Source: Stomoxys calcitrans (Eukaryota; Arthropoda; Insecta; Diptera; Muscidae). From it: DNA of 64,000 bases. The stretch spans positions 15,554,817 to 15,618,816 of the forward strand of contig NC_081555.1 of assembly GCF_963082655.1 (NCBI RefSeq). The letters run 5' to 3'. Below, in pieces: positions 12,253-23,905 of this stretch (position 1 is the stretch's first letter; each line of letters begins with the position of its first letter). The notes beneath the pieces are model-generated. The model had not been told where the DNA came from. It made no database searches and worked only from the letters and a program-made list of their open reading frames with translations. Both the position numbers and the translations under genes were made by a program.

Positions 12253-12548
12253 AAGGCCAACGTAGCGCAGAGGTTAACATGTCCGCATATGACGCTGAAC
12301 GCTTGGGTTTGAATCTTGGCTAGAGCATCATGAACATTTTCAGCGGTGGGACAACCACCTATAACCTCCTAATGCTGACGACATTTGGGAGGTACTGTAC
12401 CATTTGGTATGGCAGCCATGTAAAAACTTCTCCACAAAGAGATGTCGCACTGCGGCACGCCGTTCGGACTCGGCTATAAAAGGAGGCCCCATAAACTTGA
12501 ATCGGACAGCACTCATTGATGTATGAGAAGATTGCGAATTTGCATTTT
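12253..12548 (+). mobile_element. tRNA-derived SINE, near full length
   Basis: The head resembles a tRNA gene with internal pol III promoter elements: an A-box-like GTAGCGCAGAGGTTA and a B-box-like GGGTTTGAATCTTGG. The tRNA-unrelated body follows, with CAGCGGTGG, GCACTGCGGCACGCCGTTCGG, GGCTATAAAAGGAGGC and CACTCATTGATGTATGAG. It is more diverged than the copy at 56991. Confidence 0.88.
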
Positions 12549-12686
12549 ACCTTGAGAGATACCGTAGTGCTGAAGTTTGTAAATAAGTAAATAAAACAGC
12601 AAAATAGCACCAGTAAGAAATATAAGAAGTACCAGAGAATCTGCCCAGCAATTTAAAATTAATTACCAAAATAACTTTTTTTAGCT

Positions 12687-12840
12687 CTGTCCATTCATTC
12701 GTCTGTCGTTCCGTCCATATGTTGGTCCACCACCAATCGTCCACCCATCTGTCAGTTCGTTCACCAACTGTGCTTCCGTCCAACAGTGCGTCCGTCCATC
12801 TGTCCACCCATGTCCACCCGGCCATCTTTCCGTCCATTCA
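12687..12840. repeat. Degenerate CGTCC/CATC simple repeat
   Basis: The DNA consists of short variants of GTCCGTCCATCTGTCCACC. It is the pyrimidine-strand analogue of the 8.6-11.4 kb minisatellite. Confidence 0.7.
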
Positions 12841-12897
12841 ATAAATGTTGTTGAAAATTTTCAACGTATTCATGTAAAATTTTAAGAAAATTTTTGA

Positions 12898-13560
12898 AGG
12901 TTAGGTTGAAAAGAGGGTGCGGATATTAATCCGCCCCATGCCACTATAGACATACACCTAAGCCAGTAATCGGGTTATAGTGTACTTTAAAAAGTAAAAA
13001 GTAACCTCGAGAAAGCAAATTTTAAACTGGGAATTCCGTGCTAGTTACAAAATCCTTAATTGTTCTCTATACCACTGTCCTAAGTTGGTTCATGGCTGGT
13101 ATTGTGTCCTCATCTAAGCACCGGTGTTTCTGAGCCGCGAAAGCCGGGCAATGATATAGGAAATGCTTCAACGACTCATCATCTTCCCCACATGACCCAC
13201 ACATGCTATAACTTACCGCACGAATTTTGCATAAGTAAGCCCGTAGTCCTATGTGTCCCGTTATGATACCTCTTACTTTCTTTCAGTGATAGCCTCGTCT
13301 TCTCACGTTCTGGATCTGCCCATAGGATTTTTACCACCCTACCAACCGTTTCGATTTTCCACAGTGTTACATGCGCATTCGGCGCCCACGCCCTTAACTC
13401 GGACAATGTCGACCAGAAAGGCATCAGGTTACCCAAGTTTATTGATGGCAGTCCTCTGGCTTTCACCGCCATATCGTTTGCCCTTTCATTTCCAGTTACT
13501 CCGTTATGGCCCGGCACGCAGAAGTTTTACAAGGCATAGTACCTCACAAATGTTGCCAGC
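12898..13560 (-). pseudogene. LINE 3' end: RNase H C-terminus, zinc finger and 3' UTR
   Basis: Read on the minus strand, the frame at 13517-13206 gives PGHNGVTGNERANDMAVKAR, the C-terminal part of the RNase H domain of an I/LOA/R1-type non-LTR retrotransposon. It degrades DNA-RNA hybrids during element replication. A frameshift near 13265 moves the frame. The other frame continues ITGHIGLRAYLCKI and then CGSCGEDDESLKHFLYHC, a cysteine/histidine motif typical of LINE pol C-termini. The remainder to about 12898 is the 3' tail, beginning GGTTAGGTTGAAAAGAGGG on the + strand. The same tail recurs at 25412 and 39715. The fragment is 5'-truncated and dead. Confidence 0.85.
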
Positions 13561-13627
13561 ATTAGGAGGGGAAAACCACCACTGAAAATTTTTCTGTTGG
13601 TCTCGCCAGGATTCGAACCCATGCGTC
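13561..13627 (-). mobile_element. SINE head fragment, inverted
   Basis: On the minus strand this reads a B-box-like GGGTTCGAATCCTGGCGAGA followed by the CAGTGGTGG body start of the SINE family. It sits between two LINE pieces and joins them. Confidence 0.65.
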
Positions 13628-14215
13628 CCGTTATGATACCAATAGCTATACTGACCTCCTTCTTGCTTCCTTTCAGTAATAGTCTCGTCTTTTCACGACC
13701 TTGATCCCCCCCATCGCCGTCCTACCGACCGTTTCGTTGTTCCACAATGTTGCGTTCGTCGCCCACTCCCTTAACTCGGACTGCGTCGACCCGAAAGGCA
13801 TCAGGTTACCCAAGTTTATTGATGGTAGTTCTCTGGCCTTCACTGCCAAATCGTCTGATTTCTCCTCTTCCTCTTACTCCGCTAGCCCGGCACCCAAACG
13901 TGCCATCCCCAAAGAAGGCGTTAATCTCCTTTTTACACTGCAAGACTGTTTGCAACCTTACCGTCCAGGTTGTTTTTGCTCTTATGGCAATTTAACCGTC
14001 CGTAAAGATGTTCACACTCGACGTCTTGGCGCTAGCACCACTCCACCTCAGGCATTTCGTGATTGCCCGGGTCTCCACCTACAGCACTGCATTATGGTCA
14101 CGCAGTCTAAAACTGATCTTAGTCCCTGGGTTCTCAATGTACACCCCCAGACCCACTCTGTCCTCTAGCTTTGATCCATCCGTGTTACATGATCTTCCAG
14201 ATGGCAATACTACAC
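13628..14215 (-). pseudogene. LINE RNase H domain fragment
   Basis: The minus strand from about 14210 reads LPSGRSCNTDGSKLEDRVGL followed by GVYIENPG, the first strand and catalytic-Asp region (TDGSK) of a LINE RNase H. It continues towards a second copy of the RASGYPSL-encoding stretch seen in the neighbouring fragment. In-frame stops show it is inactive. It belongs to the same family as the pieces at 12898-13560 and 42770-44535. Confidence 0.75.
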
Positions 14216-14616
14216 AGATAAAAATAATTTTGAAAAACAACAACTTTGGTCGAAAAAGCGACTACGAGAAATGTTAATTTTCCTGCAACAATTTATTTTA
14301 AATCTCAACGACCCAAAGTACACAATCGTTGTTGAAAGGCACTCTTTAGATATCATATAACAACAACAATATATCCAAAAGCAAGACAAAAAAAACATCA
14401 AACCAGCCACCAAATGTGTGTTCGGGGTGTGTTGTTTTTATTTTCTTTGTTCGGCTCACGATGCTTGGTCTCGTTCGTCTTACTCTGCTGTTCTCGGGGG
14501 TTTCTCTCCTTCTCTCCCTCTCTCTTACCCTCTAAAGAACTTTTTTCTGAAAACGAAATTCTTATTTTTTAATGCCCAATTTTCTAAAATAAGTTTTATT
14601 AAGAAGGCTAGGTTAT
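14216..14616. other. Non-coding DNA, nothing recognised
   Basis: AT-rich DNA with CAA and CT-rich simple stretches (CTCTCTCCCTCTCTC near 14515). No gene is supported. Confidence 0.45.
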
Positions 14617-14745
14617 AAAAAAAACTTTTTTTTTTGACTAACCGGAGGACTCGAACCTGTGTTTGCAAGTCATTAATAGCATGGGTGTTGAAAGTCCACA
14701 AAACTTCAATAAATTTGTTTGTAGAGACTCTTGTAGGGATTTATT
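14617..14745 (-). other. Possible tRNA-like pol III unit
   Basis: The minus strand carries GGTTCGAGTCC (14651-14661), an exact pol III B box. It is followed within about 25 bases by an A10 run and then a T8 run, a pol III terminator. No clean cloverleaf can be drawn because only the inner T-stem pairs hold, so an intact tRNA gene is not supported. It may be a relic of a second SINE family. Confidence 0.3.
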
Positions 14746-14821
14746 TAGGTACATCAACAAATAATGTCTTCGATTTCGTCTGCAAGGCAAGAGAATCCTC
14801 TATAGGATTAAGAAGTTAAGA

Positions 14822-16305
14822 TTCAAGATGGGTTTATATGACAGCTATATCAGGTTGTGGACCGATGTGCACCATACCTAGCACTGTTGTTGGAAGTCAT
14901 AACGAAACACGTCATGCAAAATTTCAGCTAACTAGGGCAAAACTTGCGGCTCGTAAGGGCTCAAGAAGTCAAATCGGAAGATCGGTTTAAATGGGAGCTA
15001 TATGAGGTTATAGACCGATTTAGACCGTACTTGGCACAGTTGTTGAAAGTCATAAAAGAACACTACATGCAAATTTTCAGCTCAAGAAGTCAAATAGGGA
15101 GATCGGTTTATATAGGAGGTATATCAGGTTATAGACCGATATGGACCGTACTTCACACAGTTATAAAAGAATACCTCATTAAGCCAAATTGGACAAAAAT
15201 TCCGGCTTCCAGGGGCTCAAGAATTCCCATCGGCCGATCGGTTTATCTGGGAGCTATATCAAGTTATAGACCGATTTGGACAGTACTAAACACAGTTTTT
15301 GGAATTCATAAAAGATCACTACATGCAAAATTTCAGCCAAATCGGACAAAAATTGCGCCTTGTAGGGGCACAAGAAGTCAAAGCGGGAGATCGGTTTATA
15401 TGGCAACTATCTCAGGTTATGAACCGATTTCAATAATACTTAGCACAGTTATTGGAAATCATAACAGAACACTTCATGCCAAATCGAATGAATTTGCGCC
15501 CTTTAGTTGCTCAAGAAGTCAAGATCCAAGATCCGTTTATATGTCAGCAATATCAAAACATGGACCGATTTGAACCATACTTAGCGAAGTTGTTGGAAGT
15601 AATACCAAAACACCACGTGCAAAATTTCAGTCAAATCGGAGAAATGCGCCCTCTAGTGGCTCAAGAAGTCAAGTTCCCCAAATCGGTTTATATAGCAGCT
15701 ATACCAGATTATGTACCGATTTGCGACATACTTAGCACAGTTGTTGGTAGTCATAACAAAACACCTCATGCAAAATTTCAGCTAAATCGGATGAGAATTG
15801 CACGCTCTATTGGGTCAAGAAGTGAAGATCCAATATCGGTTTATATGGCAGCTATACCAAGTTATGAACCGATTTGAATCATACCTAGCACAGTTTTGGA
15901 AATCATAACGAACACCTCATGCAAAATTTCAGCCAAATCGGATAAGAATAGCGCCCTCTAGTGGCTCAAGAAGTCAAAACCCAAGATCGGTTTATATGGC
16001 AGCTGTATCAAAACATGGACCGATATGATCCATTTACAATCCCAACCGACCTATTTTAATAAGAAGTATTTGTGTAAAATTTCAAACGGCTAGCTTTACT
16101 CTTTCGAAAGTTAGCGTGCTTTCGACAGACAGACGGACGGACAGGTAAACGTACGGATATGGCTAGATCGACTTAAAATATTATGACGATCAAGAATATA
16201 TACACTTTATGGGGCTTAGAAGAATACTTCGAGGAGTTACAACAGAATGACGAAATTAGTGATCCCCCATCCTATGGTGGAGGCTATAAAAATAGAATCA
16301 ATAAA
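14822..16305 (-). mobile_element. INE-1/DINE-1-like Helentron, tail missing
   Basis: The head is at the high-coordinate end: CCATCCTATGGTGGAGGCTA near 16270-16290, then GACGATCAAGAATATATACACTTT, TGGCTAGATCGACTT and GACAGACAGACGGACGGACA. The body consists of diverged tandem units with CAAGAAGTCAA, GATCGGTTTATATGGCAGCT and CCGATTTGAACCATACTTAG blocks. The palindromic 3' tail is absent at the low-coordinate end. Confidence 0.85.
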
Positions 16306-18182
16306 GATCTAAAAAACTCTAAATTTATTTTAAAAAAATGTAGGTTTTGAGCCTTTACGCCTTTACGGAAGGATCATAGCATGTGTCATTGCAACACTAA
16401 GCTAATTGACAAACAAAAATCGTTCCTTTACTAAAAGAATTGGGATGGTCTGAATTATACTTCAATATATCACCTTGCGAAAGGTGTAGATTCTTCTATT
16501 CCTTACACTTCCTTTTCTGTCTTTCAAATGTTTGCAAGGACAAAGGATTTTATCGCAATCCATGCCCAAGGCAATGTAAGACTAAAAGCAAATAGACATA
16601 TGAGCAAATATTTCAAAATTTTGTGAATGAAATCAAAAGCAAAACTTCTTTAAGGCACATTTCACAAAAAAAATGGAGCAAAATAAATGACCTGCAATTA
16701 ATCAGTTAAGATTAAAGAAAACCTAGCCTTTAACAAAAAAAAAGGAGGTTATCCTTAGAATAGCGAACCGTAGGCGAAACACAGTTGTGCAAATATTGGC
16801 ATAAAACTATTCGCTATGCTCACTTAAAATTGCCAAAGAAAACAACTACTAGGCTAAATTCTATGCTCAGAGGCATAAAGAGATTTGCGAGTTGGCTGCC
16901 AGATCCTTGGGCTGTAGCACATGGCAAAATGAGAGCATTTGTCTATGCAGTGATTGACAGCCACGAGAGTAATGAATGAATAGATAGCTAGAAGATGACT
17001 AGCTAGAGAAGCAGCCCTGCAGCCACCATTTCTAGCTGAGTTTTCAAGTGAACCATTCGAAAAGGACTCTTGACATTTCATGAGCCAAAGTCATTGTCAG
17101 TCATCATCTTCGACAATGTTTAAAATAATAGTTGGAAATTTGTCAACATCATGCCAGCGGCCACCGGAAAAAATGCCATTGATTTGGCTAGAAAACAAGA
17201 AACAACCCCAGGGCAAAATGATGTAAAAACATTTTTTAAAAAATTTATGCTTTTTGAAACTCAATTCAAAGAATTTTACATTTTAGCAAAGTCATAGCAT
17301 TGTCGATAAACCAAAAAAAAAAAAAACATAGTCTCTCTTGAAACTGTTCAATATTTATACTATTAATCAAAAATATATCTGTGAAAAATCACTTATGCTG
17401 TTTTTCCTCTATCAAAATTCTAGGCATCTGTATGTCATATGGGAATTTTTTCAATTTTCCCGGTCTACGCCTACTTTTCCTAGAGTCATAGGATTTTATC
17501 GAGTTGTTCTACTTTTCGACAGCATCCTTTTAATGATATAACCGTTCAGCTCTATTGCCTTTTCATTTCTCCTCCCCTTGAAAGTTTACCCTCTCGAGCA
17601 TTGCTTTAGTTTTAATGAATTTTGTGTTGGCTAACTTGATTGTTGTTGTTTCGTTTTTTTTTTTTGGTTGCAAAAAAAGAAAACACCAACTGTCAAATGA
17701 ATGTCAAATTCCGCTGACATTTTGTTAAGGGTCTCATCTAAGCTAATGTGTCAGACGTTAAATGTGAATCACTATAGGCAAATCTAATTTGGCAACTAAT
17801 TAAATCCAAAAAGTTTGCAAAAATAATTTGGGTCTAAAAGGGTTTTTTGAAGAATTTTGGTTTTTGCTTTGGAATGCAATTTCAAGGTAAACCAATTGCT
17901 ACAATTACTCAAACAAGTAATGAAAAAATGGCCAGTACCAACTGCTTAATACCCTCCACGTAAAAAAAAAGTGTTTTTTAGGTCGCTATCACTATATGAA
18001 CCCTATGTCAATCACCAGATTTTGATGGACTTCGGCAAAGGTGTTCAGATGGGCTGTAAATCAAATACCCACCATCAGGACTAAATTGGAGTTAATATCG
18101 GCGTATGCATATGGGAGCTATATCTATGAAAGAAAATCCTTTAAAAAATTTCGAGAAGAAGGTTGTACAACGGACGATCTTA
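16306..18182. other. Non-coding DNA, nothing recognised
   Basis: Mostly AT-rich DNA. From about 17940 a short TACCCTCCACG stretch suggests a damaged Helentron edge, but it cannot be assigned firmly. Confidence 0.45.
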
Positions 18183-18188
18183 GAAATA

Positions 18189-19090
18189 AACAAATAAAAG
18201 CGTACTAAGTTCGGCCGGGCCGAATCTTATATACCCTCCACTATGCAACGCCTTTGTCAATTTGTTTGGGCGATATATCTTTCTAGGCAAACAAAGGATA
18301 ATGGATAAGAATTGCTATGATATATGTACTATACCAAGTTATAAACCGATTGGGGTCATACCTGGTTTGGTTTTTGGAGGCCAAAATGAAATTCATTGTG
18401 CAAAATTTCAGCCAAATCAGTTGATAATTGCGCCCTCTAGCGGCTCAGGAAATGAAGACCCGAGATCGGTTTAAATGGGAGCCATACCCGTTAGTTAACT
18501 AATTTGGATCGTACTAGGCACAGTTGTTGATGAACAAACAAAAATACTTCATGCATTGTTTCAGCCAAATTGGATAATAATTGCGCCCTCTAGAGGCGCA
18601 AAAGTCAAGATCCGAAATCTATTTATATGGGTGCTATATCAAGCTATAAATCGATTAAGACCATACTTAGCACAGTTTTTGGAAGTTATAACGAAACACT
18701 TCACGCAAAATTTCAGCCAAATCGGAAAATAATTGCGCCCTCTAGAGGCTCAAGAAGTCATCGATCCGTAATCGATTTATATGAGAGCTATATCAGGTTA
18801 TGAACCGATTTGGACCATACTTGGCACAGTTGCTTAAAGATAAAACTAAACACTTCGCGCATAATTTCAGCCAAATCAGATTATAAGTACGCCCTCTAGC
18901 GGCTAATCAAGTCAATCAAGTCCGTGATTGGTTAATATCGGAGCCACGTCAGGCAATGAACCGATTTGGACTATATTTGGCACATTTTTTGGAAGGAAAA
19001 AAAAAACAAAAGGTGAAAATTTTCAACTGTATAGGATAGCAATTGCGACCTCTACAGCCTCCAGGAGCTGCAAAAATCTATCCAGTATTT
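18189..19090 (-). mobile_element. INE-1/DINE-1-like Helentron, 3' part
   Basis: The 3' terminus lies at the low-coordinate end. AACAAATAAAAGCGTACTAAG leads into the palindrome TTCGGCCGGGCCGAA (18210-18224), then TATATACCCTCCACTATG. The body then has diverged tandem units with TAATTGCGCCCTCTAG blocks at about 18424, 18579 and 18729. The head is missing. Confidence 0.88.
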
Positions 19091-19111
19091 TTTCTAAGCC
19101 TATTTAAGCTC

Positions 19112-19345
19112 GCCCTTATATTTTCTCCGCTCAGCCTTTTAGATATCCCAATCGTGCGGAGCTCTTGTGGCTTTCGCTATGTTGAAGAGTTTTCTGCAGT
19201 CCTTCCTTAGACCAACCAGCTCTGGGGTCCACCATGGCGGTCGCTGTTTGCCCCTTGACTTGGCACTAGGACATGCTGACACAAGCGAGTCATTCAGGGC
19301 CTTCGTGATCCGCTTGACCATTATGTCTATATGCTACGTAGTTGC
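19112..19345 (-). pseudogene. LINE pol fragment between endonuclease and RT
   Basis: The minus-strand frame 19321-19139 reads SRGKQRPPWWTPELVGLRKD and then CRKLFNIAKATRAP. The PPWW...LR...CRRLF pattern is typical of the linker between the endonuclease and reverse transcriptase of jockey/R1-type LINE pol proteins. No adjoining RT or endonuclease remains. It is truncated on both sides. Confidence 0.75.
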
Positions 19346-19354
19346 CCCTCCCTT

Positions 19355-20663
19355 TTTTGGTCTAGAAGGGGCTCAAATGAAAGGAAATTTGGGAGAAAAA
19401 TACGAAATTGGAACCAACTTTCGGAGGTCCACCTCTGAAGTTGGTTCCAAGTTTCTGAAGGTCCACCTCTCCCCCAAAGCACCCGCCAAACAGGAGTTAT
19501 TTACTGACAATGGCAATATGGGGTTCAAATCAAAGGTATTTGAGAGTAGAATACGAATCTGATATCCAAATGTGGTACCAAGTATTTGAGGGCCGCCCCT
19601 CCCCAAAAACACCCCCCAATGAGGACAAATTTACAACCATAGCAATATGGGGCTCAAATGAAAGGTCTTTGGGAGTAAAGCACGAATTTGATATCAATAT
19701 TCGGGAATAGGTGTCTATAGGGTCAGTCCACCTGCATAACCCCACAAAAGTAACGTATTTGCTGACCATTGCAATATAGAGTTTAAACAAAATGTGTTTT
19801 AGAGAAGAAAACGAATCTGATATGTTTTCAAGGCCAAGTCACTGAGTGGTGGAAACATCCCCCAGACCAACCCACTGGGCTGGGAAGTAAGGGGCTCTAA
19901 TGAAAGATATTTGGGAATAGAGCACGAATCTGATATCAAAACTGTCAAGGGGACGTGCCTCCTCCATAACAACCCCAAATAGGACGTATTTGCTCACCAT
20001 GACAATTTGGGACTCAAAGAGAGTGGAGCACGATGTTGATAGTTTTTAGAGCCCACCCTCCGAAACTGGGCGTTTTTGCTGAATATGACAAAAAGGGGCT
20101 CAAATGAAAGATAATTGAGATTAGAAAACGAAATTGATATTTATATTTGGAGGCAAGTGTCTGGGGGACGCCGCATCCCATAAAGTCCCCTTAAACCAAT
20201 GGCAACATGAGGTTCACATAAATTATATTTGAGAGTAGAGTGCGATGCTGATATTTTTCAGGGCTAAGTGTCTGGAAGACCACCCCACCCCCAAAACACC
20301 CGTAAAACAGATATACATATTTACTGGCCATTGCAATGTGGGGTTTAAATGGAAGCTATTTGGGAGCAGAGAACAAAATTGGAATCCACTTTCGGAACCA
20401 CGTTTCTGGGGGATTACCCTTTCCAAAAAAACGCCCCCCAAACTGAACTTATTTACTATGGGGCTCAAATAAAAGGTATTTGGAAGTAAAATACGAATCT
20501 CATATCCAAATGTGGGACCAAGTATTTAGGGCACAGCCCCCTTAAAACATCCCCTAGAAAGTACAAATTTACCGATCATGGCAATATGGGGATCAATTGA
20601 AAGGTATTTGAGATTAGTAAATTAATTTGATATCCAATTTTGGGGCCAATTGATTGAGGCGGG
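19355..20663 (+). mobile_element. Family B Helitron-like tandem repeats
   Basis: Many diverged units read GGGCTCAAATGAAAGGTATT, a TGGGAGTAGAGCACGAATCTG-like block, GATATCCAAATGTGGGACCAAG, and CCGCCCCTCCCCAAAAACACC. No protein is encoded. The foldback element at 20664 interrupts the array, which resumes at 21167. Confidence 0.8.
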
Positions 20664-21166
20664 AGAAAATCTAAAAACGCTAGTAAAAAATATGCCGTGT
20701 GAGAAAGGGTAGAGATATCTCTTTGAAATTTGGAAGGTTTAGAGCTTAGGTGCTAGCGAGATCGTGTGCAATGCCTTAGATTATTTCAAGGCCCTATGTT
20801 TAGGTGCAAGCCTTTTGGCTAGCCCATAAATTTGGTCATCTCGGTATTTCGAATATTTGAGGCTGCCAAATCCAAAATTTGTGTGTGGTCCGATATCCAA
20901 TTAATTTTTTCTGGAAAGAGTTCAAAAATTACAACAAAAAAGTCCGCTTAAGGTCTACATTACATCAACTGGTTTTGCGGTATCGGAGTACAAACGAAGA
21001 CTTGGCAGCCTCAAAAAACTTTCGAAATACCGAGGTGAGCAACTTAAGGGGCCAGCCAAAAGGCGCCTGGACAATCTAGGGCCTTGACCATCGTTCCAAA
21101 CTTCAAGGAGATATCTCTACCCGTTCTTACACGGCTTATTTTTTATTAGTTTTTTCGCTTTTCTTC
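20664..21166. mobile_element. Foldback-type element with long inverted arms
   Basis: The left arm (about 20664-20877) begins with an AGAAAA run and CTAGTAAAAAATATGCCGTG, then GGGTAGAGATATCTCTTTGA. The right arm (about 20995-21166) is its diverged reverse complement, ending CACGGCTTATTTTTTATTAG. Deeper matches include CCTTTTGGCTAGCCC against GGGGCCAGCCAAAAGG, and CTCGGTATTTCGAA against TTTCGAAATACCGAG. About 120 bp of unpaired DNA separates the arms. No transposase is present. It interrupts family B. The superfamily is not known to me. Confidence 0.75.
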
Positions 21167-22225
21167 TATGTGGGATGCCTCTTCCCATAAACTCTACTTA
21201 AATCGATGGCAATATGTGATTTTAAATATATGTTATTTGAGAGAGACACCACGATGCAGATATTTTTTCGGGACTAAGCGTCTGGGGGACCACAATTTTC
21301 GAACGAATCGCATTACCAATCTCCGAGATCTGGTGGTTTTGAAAATTAGGGTAATGAGAAGTGCTTTTAAGGAGAGGGATGGCACTCAGACATTTCGATT
21401 CAAATATGGATATCAAATTCGTGCTGCACTCCTAAATAATATGAGCCCCATATTGCCATGGTCAGTAAATATGAAATGTTTGGTGGGGTTTTGGGGCTGG
21501 GGCGGCCACCGGCACTTTTTCCTGAAAATAGATATCAAATTCGTTCTTTAATCCCAAATACCGTTGATTGGAGCTCCAAATTGCCATAATCGGAAATAAA
21601 GTTCAGTTTAGGGGGCGCTTAAGGGCGTACCCCCAAATACTTGGCTCAAAAATTGGATATCAAATTCGTTGCCTACTCTCAAATACCTTTCATTTGAGTC
21701 CGATATAGACATGGTCGGCTAATATGCTCATTGGGGGGTACTTGGGGGTGGGGCGACCTCCCATTACTTGTAGCTAATTTTATATTTGTAATCTACTGTC
21801 GAATATTTTCCATTTGATACCCATATTGTGCCCATCGGTCCACTTTTGGAATTGGATGGCGTTGTTGGGGTAAGGGGGAGGGTCCGCTCCCCTTTCGATA
21901 TCAAAAAATTATAAAGCCTTTGTTTCCTTCCAGTCAAACTTACACAATCTGTGAAAATTTTAAGAAAATCAGCTAGGCCGTTTTTGCTTTTACGGAACAA
22001 AAAAACCGAGTCCCATATGATTTTGGGTGATGATTTTGGGTAAAGGGGGAGGGTCCGCCCCGTTTCGAAATCAACAAACTGTAAAACCTATTTCTCCTTT
22101 CTGACCTTATACGTAATCTACTCACGAATACTTTTCATTTGAGACCCATATTGTCATGATCGTCCAAAAACTATATTTTAGGAGGTTTGTGGTTGGGGCG
22201 GCCCCAATTACTTGGACCTAATTTT
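21167..22225. mobile_element. Family B repeats, two orientations
   Basis: From 21167 to about 21300 the + orientation array resumes (GGGATGCCTCTTCCCATAAAC). From about 21395 to 22225 family B runs on the minus strand (TTTCATTTGAGTCCGATATAG). The latter includes the G-rich head-side block GGGTAAGGGGGAGGGTCCGC twice (about 21867 and 22038) and CAGTCAAACTTACACAATC, the reverse of the head at 63690. Confidence 0.7.
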
Positions 22226-23568
22226 TATACCCTCCACCATAGGATGGGGGGTATACTAATTTCGTCATTCTGATTGTAACTACTCGAAATATTCGTCTGA
22301 GACCCGATAAAGTATATATATTCTTGATCGTCGTGAAATTTTTTGTCGATCTAGCCATGTCCGTCCGTCTGTCCGTCCGTCCATCCGTCCGTCCGTCTGT
22401 CTGCCGAAAGCACTTCCGAAGGAGTAAAGCTAGCCGCTTGAAATTTTGCACAAATACTTCTTATTAGTGTAGGTCGGTTGGAATTGTAAATGGGCCATAT
22501 CGGTCCATGTTTTGATGTAGCTGCCATATAAACCGATCTTGGGTCTTGACTTCTTGAGCCTCTAGAGTGCGCAATTTTTATCCGATTGTAATGAAATTTT
22601 GCACGACGTGTTTCGTTATGATATCCAACAACTGTGCCAAGTATGGTTCAAATCGGTCCCTAACCTGATATAGCTGCCATATAAACTGATCTGGGGTCTT
22701 GACTTCTTGAGCCTCTGGAGGGCGCAATTCTTATCCGATTGGAATGAAATTTTACCCGACGTGTTTTGTTATGATATCCAACAACTGTGCCAAGTATGGT
22801 TCAAATCGAGCCCTAACCTGATATAGCTGCCATATAAACCGATCTGGGGTCTTGACTTCTTGAGCTTCTAGAGTGCGCAATTCTTATCCGATTGGAATGA
22901 ATTTTGGCACGTAGTATTTTGTTATGATATCCAACAACTGTGCCAAGTATGGTTTAAATCGGTCCCTAACCTGATATAGCTGCCATATAAATCGATCTTG
23001 GGTCTTGACTTCTTGAGCGCCTAGAGTGCGCAATTCTTATCCGATTGTAATGAAATTTTGCCCGACGTGTTTTATTATGATATCCAACAACTGTGCCAAG
23101 TATGGTTCAAATCGGTCCCTAACCTGATATAGCTGCCATATAAACCGATCTGGGGTCTTGACTTCTTGAGCCTCTAGAGGTCGCAATTATTATCCGATTT
23201 ACCTGAAATTTTGTACGACGGATTCTCTCATGACCATTAACATACGTGTCTATTATGGTCTGAATCGGTCTATAGCCCGATACAGCTCCCATATAAATCG
23301 ATCTCTCTATTTTACTTCTTGAGGCCACAAAGGGCGCAATTCTTATTCGAATTGGCTGACATTTTACACAGGTCTACAACATATAATTTAATTGTGGTCC
23401 AAACCGGACTATATCTTGATATCGCTCTAATGGCAGAGCAAATCTTTTCTTATATCATTTTTTTTTTTGCCTAAAAGGAGATGGCGGGAAAAGAACTCGA
23501 CAAATGCGAACCATAGTGGAGGGTATATAAGATTCGGCCCGGCCGAACTTAGCACGCTTTTACTTGTT
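22226..23568 (+). mobile_element. INE-1/DINE-1-like Helentron, complete
   Basis: The head is TATACCCTCCACCATAGGAT with a GGGGGGTATACTAATTTCG continuation. Then come TATATTCTTGATCGTCG, the GATCTAGCCATGTCC hallmark and a TCCGTCCGTC run. The body has tandem 153-bp units: GGGTCTTGACTTCTTGAGC recurs at 22541, 22694, 22847, 23000 and 23153. The tail is GATTCGGCCCGGCCGAACTT followed by GCTTTTACTTGTT. Head hairpin, central tandem repeats and 3' stem-loop match the layout of non-autonomous Helentrons such as Drosophila INE-1. No Rep/helicase is encoded. Confidence 0.93.
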
Positions 23569-23720
23569 AATATACAATTCATACTCTACACTCGAATACC
23601 TCTCATTTGAGTCCCATACTGTTCCGATCGGTCCACTTTTATTTTTGGGTAGTACTTTTGGGGTAAGGGAGAGGGTCCGCCCCCCTTCCGATATCATAAA
23701 TTTATATGTCCTCCGATTAT
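23569..23720 (-). mobile_element. Family B fragment
   Basis: The segment contains CTCTCATTTGAGTCCCATAC, a GATCGGTCCACTTTTATTTT block and GGGAGAGGGTCCGCCCCC. Confidence 0.65.
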
Positions 23721-23905
23721 CAGAAAAAGTTTTCAGCGGTGGTTATCCCCTTACTAATGTTGGCTACATTTGTGAAGTATCTTGCCATGTAAAATCTTCT
23801 CTATCAAGCGGCTCGCCGTTCGGACCCCTTATCATTAAGCATAAACTTTAATCGGACTGCACTCATTGATATGAAAGAAATATCCCTTGTTCCTAAATGG
23901 AGTGT
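23721..23905 (+). mobile_element. SINE 3' fragment
   Basis: It reads GTTTTCAGCGGTGGTTATCC, CATGTAAAATCTTCTCT, CTCGCCGTTCGGACCCCTTA and GGACTGCACTCATTGATATG. The tRNA-like head is missing. Confidence 0.75.

Noticed and set aside
14944..15877. Frames of 209 and 141 residues with repeated GRSVYMAAISGY words
   Set aside because: They are translations of Helentron tandem units; the words repeat with the DNA unit and similar peptides appear from other copies.
18001..18180. Separate Helentron copy ending near 18180
   Set aside because: Only faint GGGAGCTATATCTA and TACCCTCCACG similarities remain; not enough to define ends.
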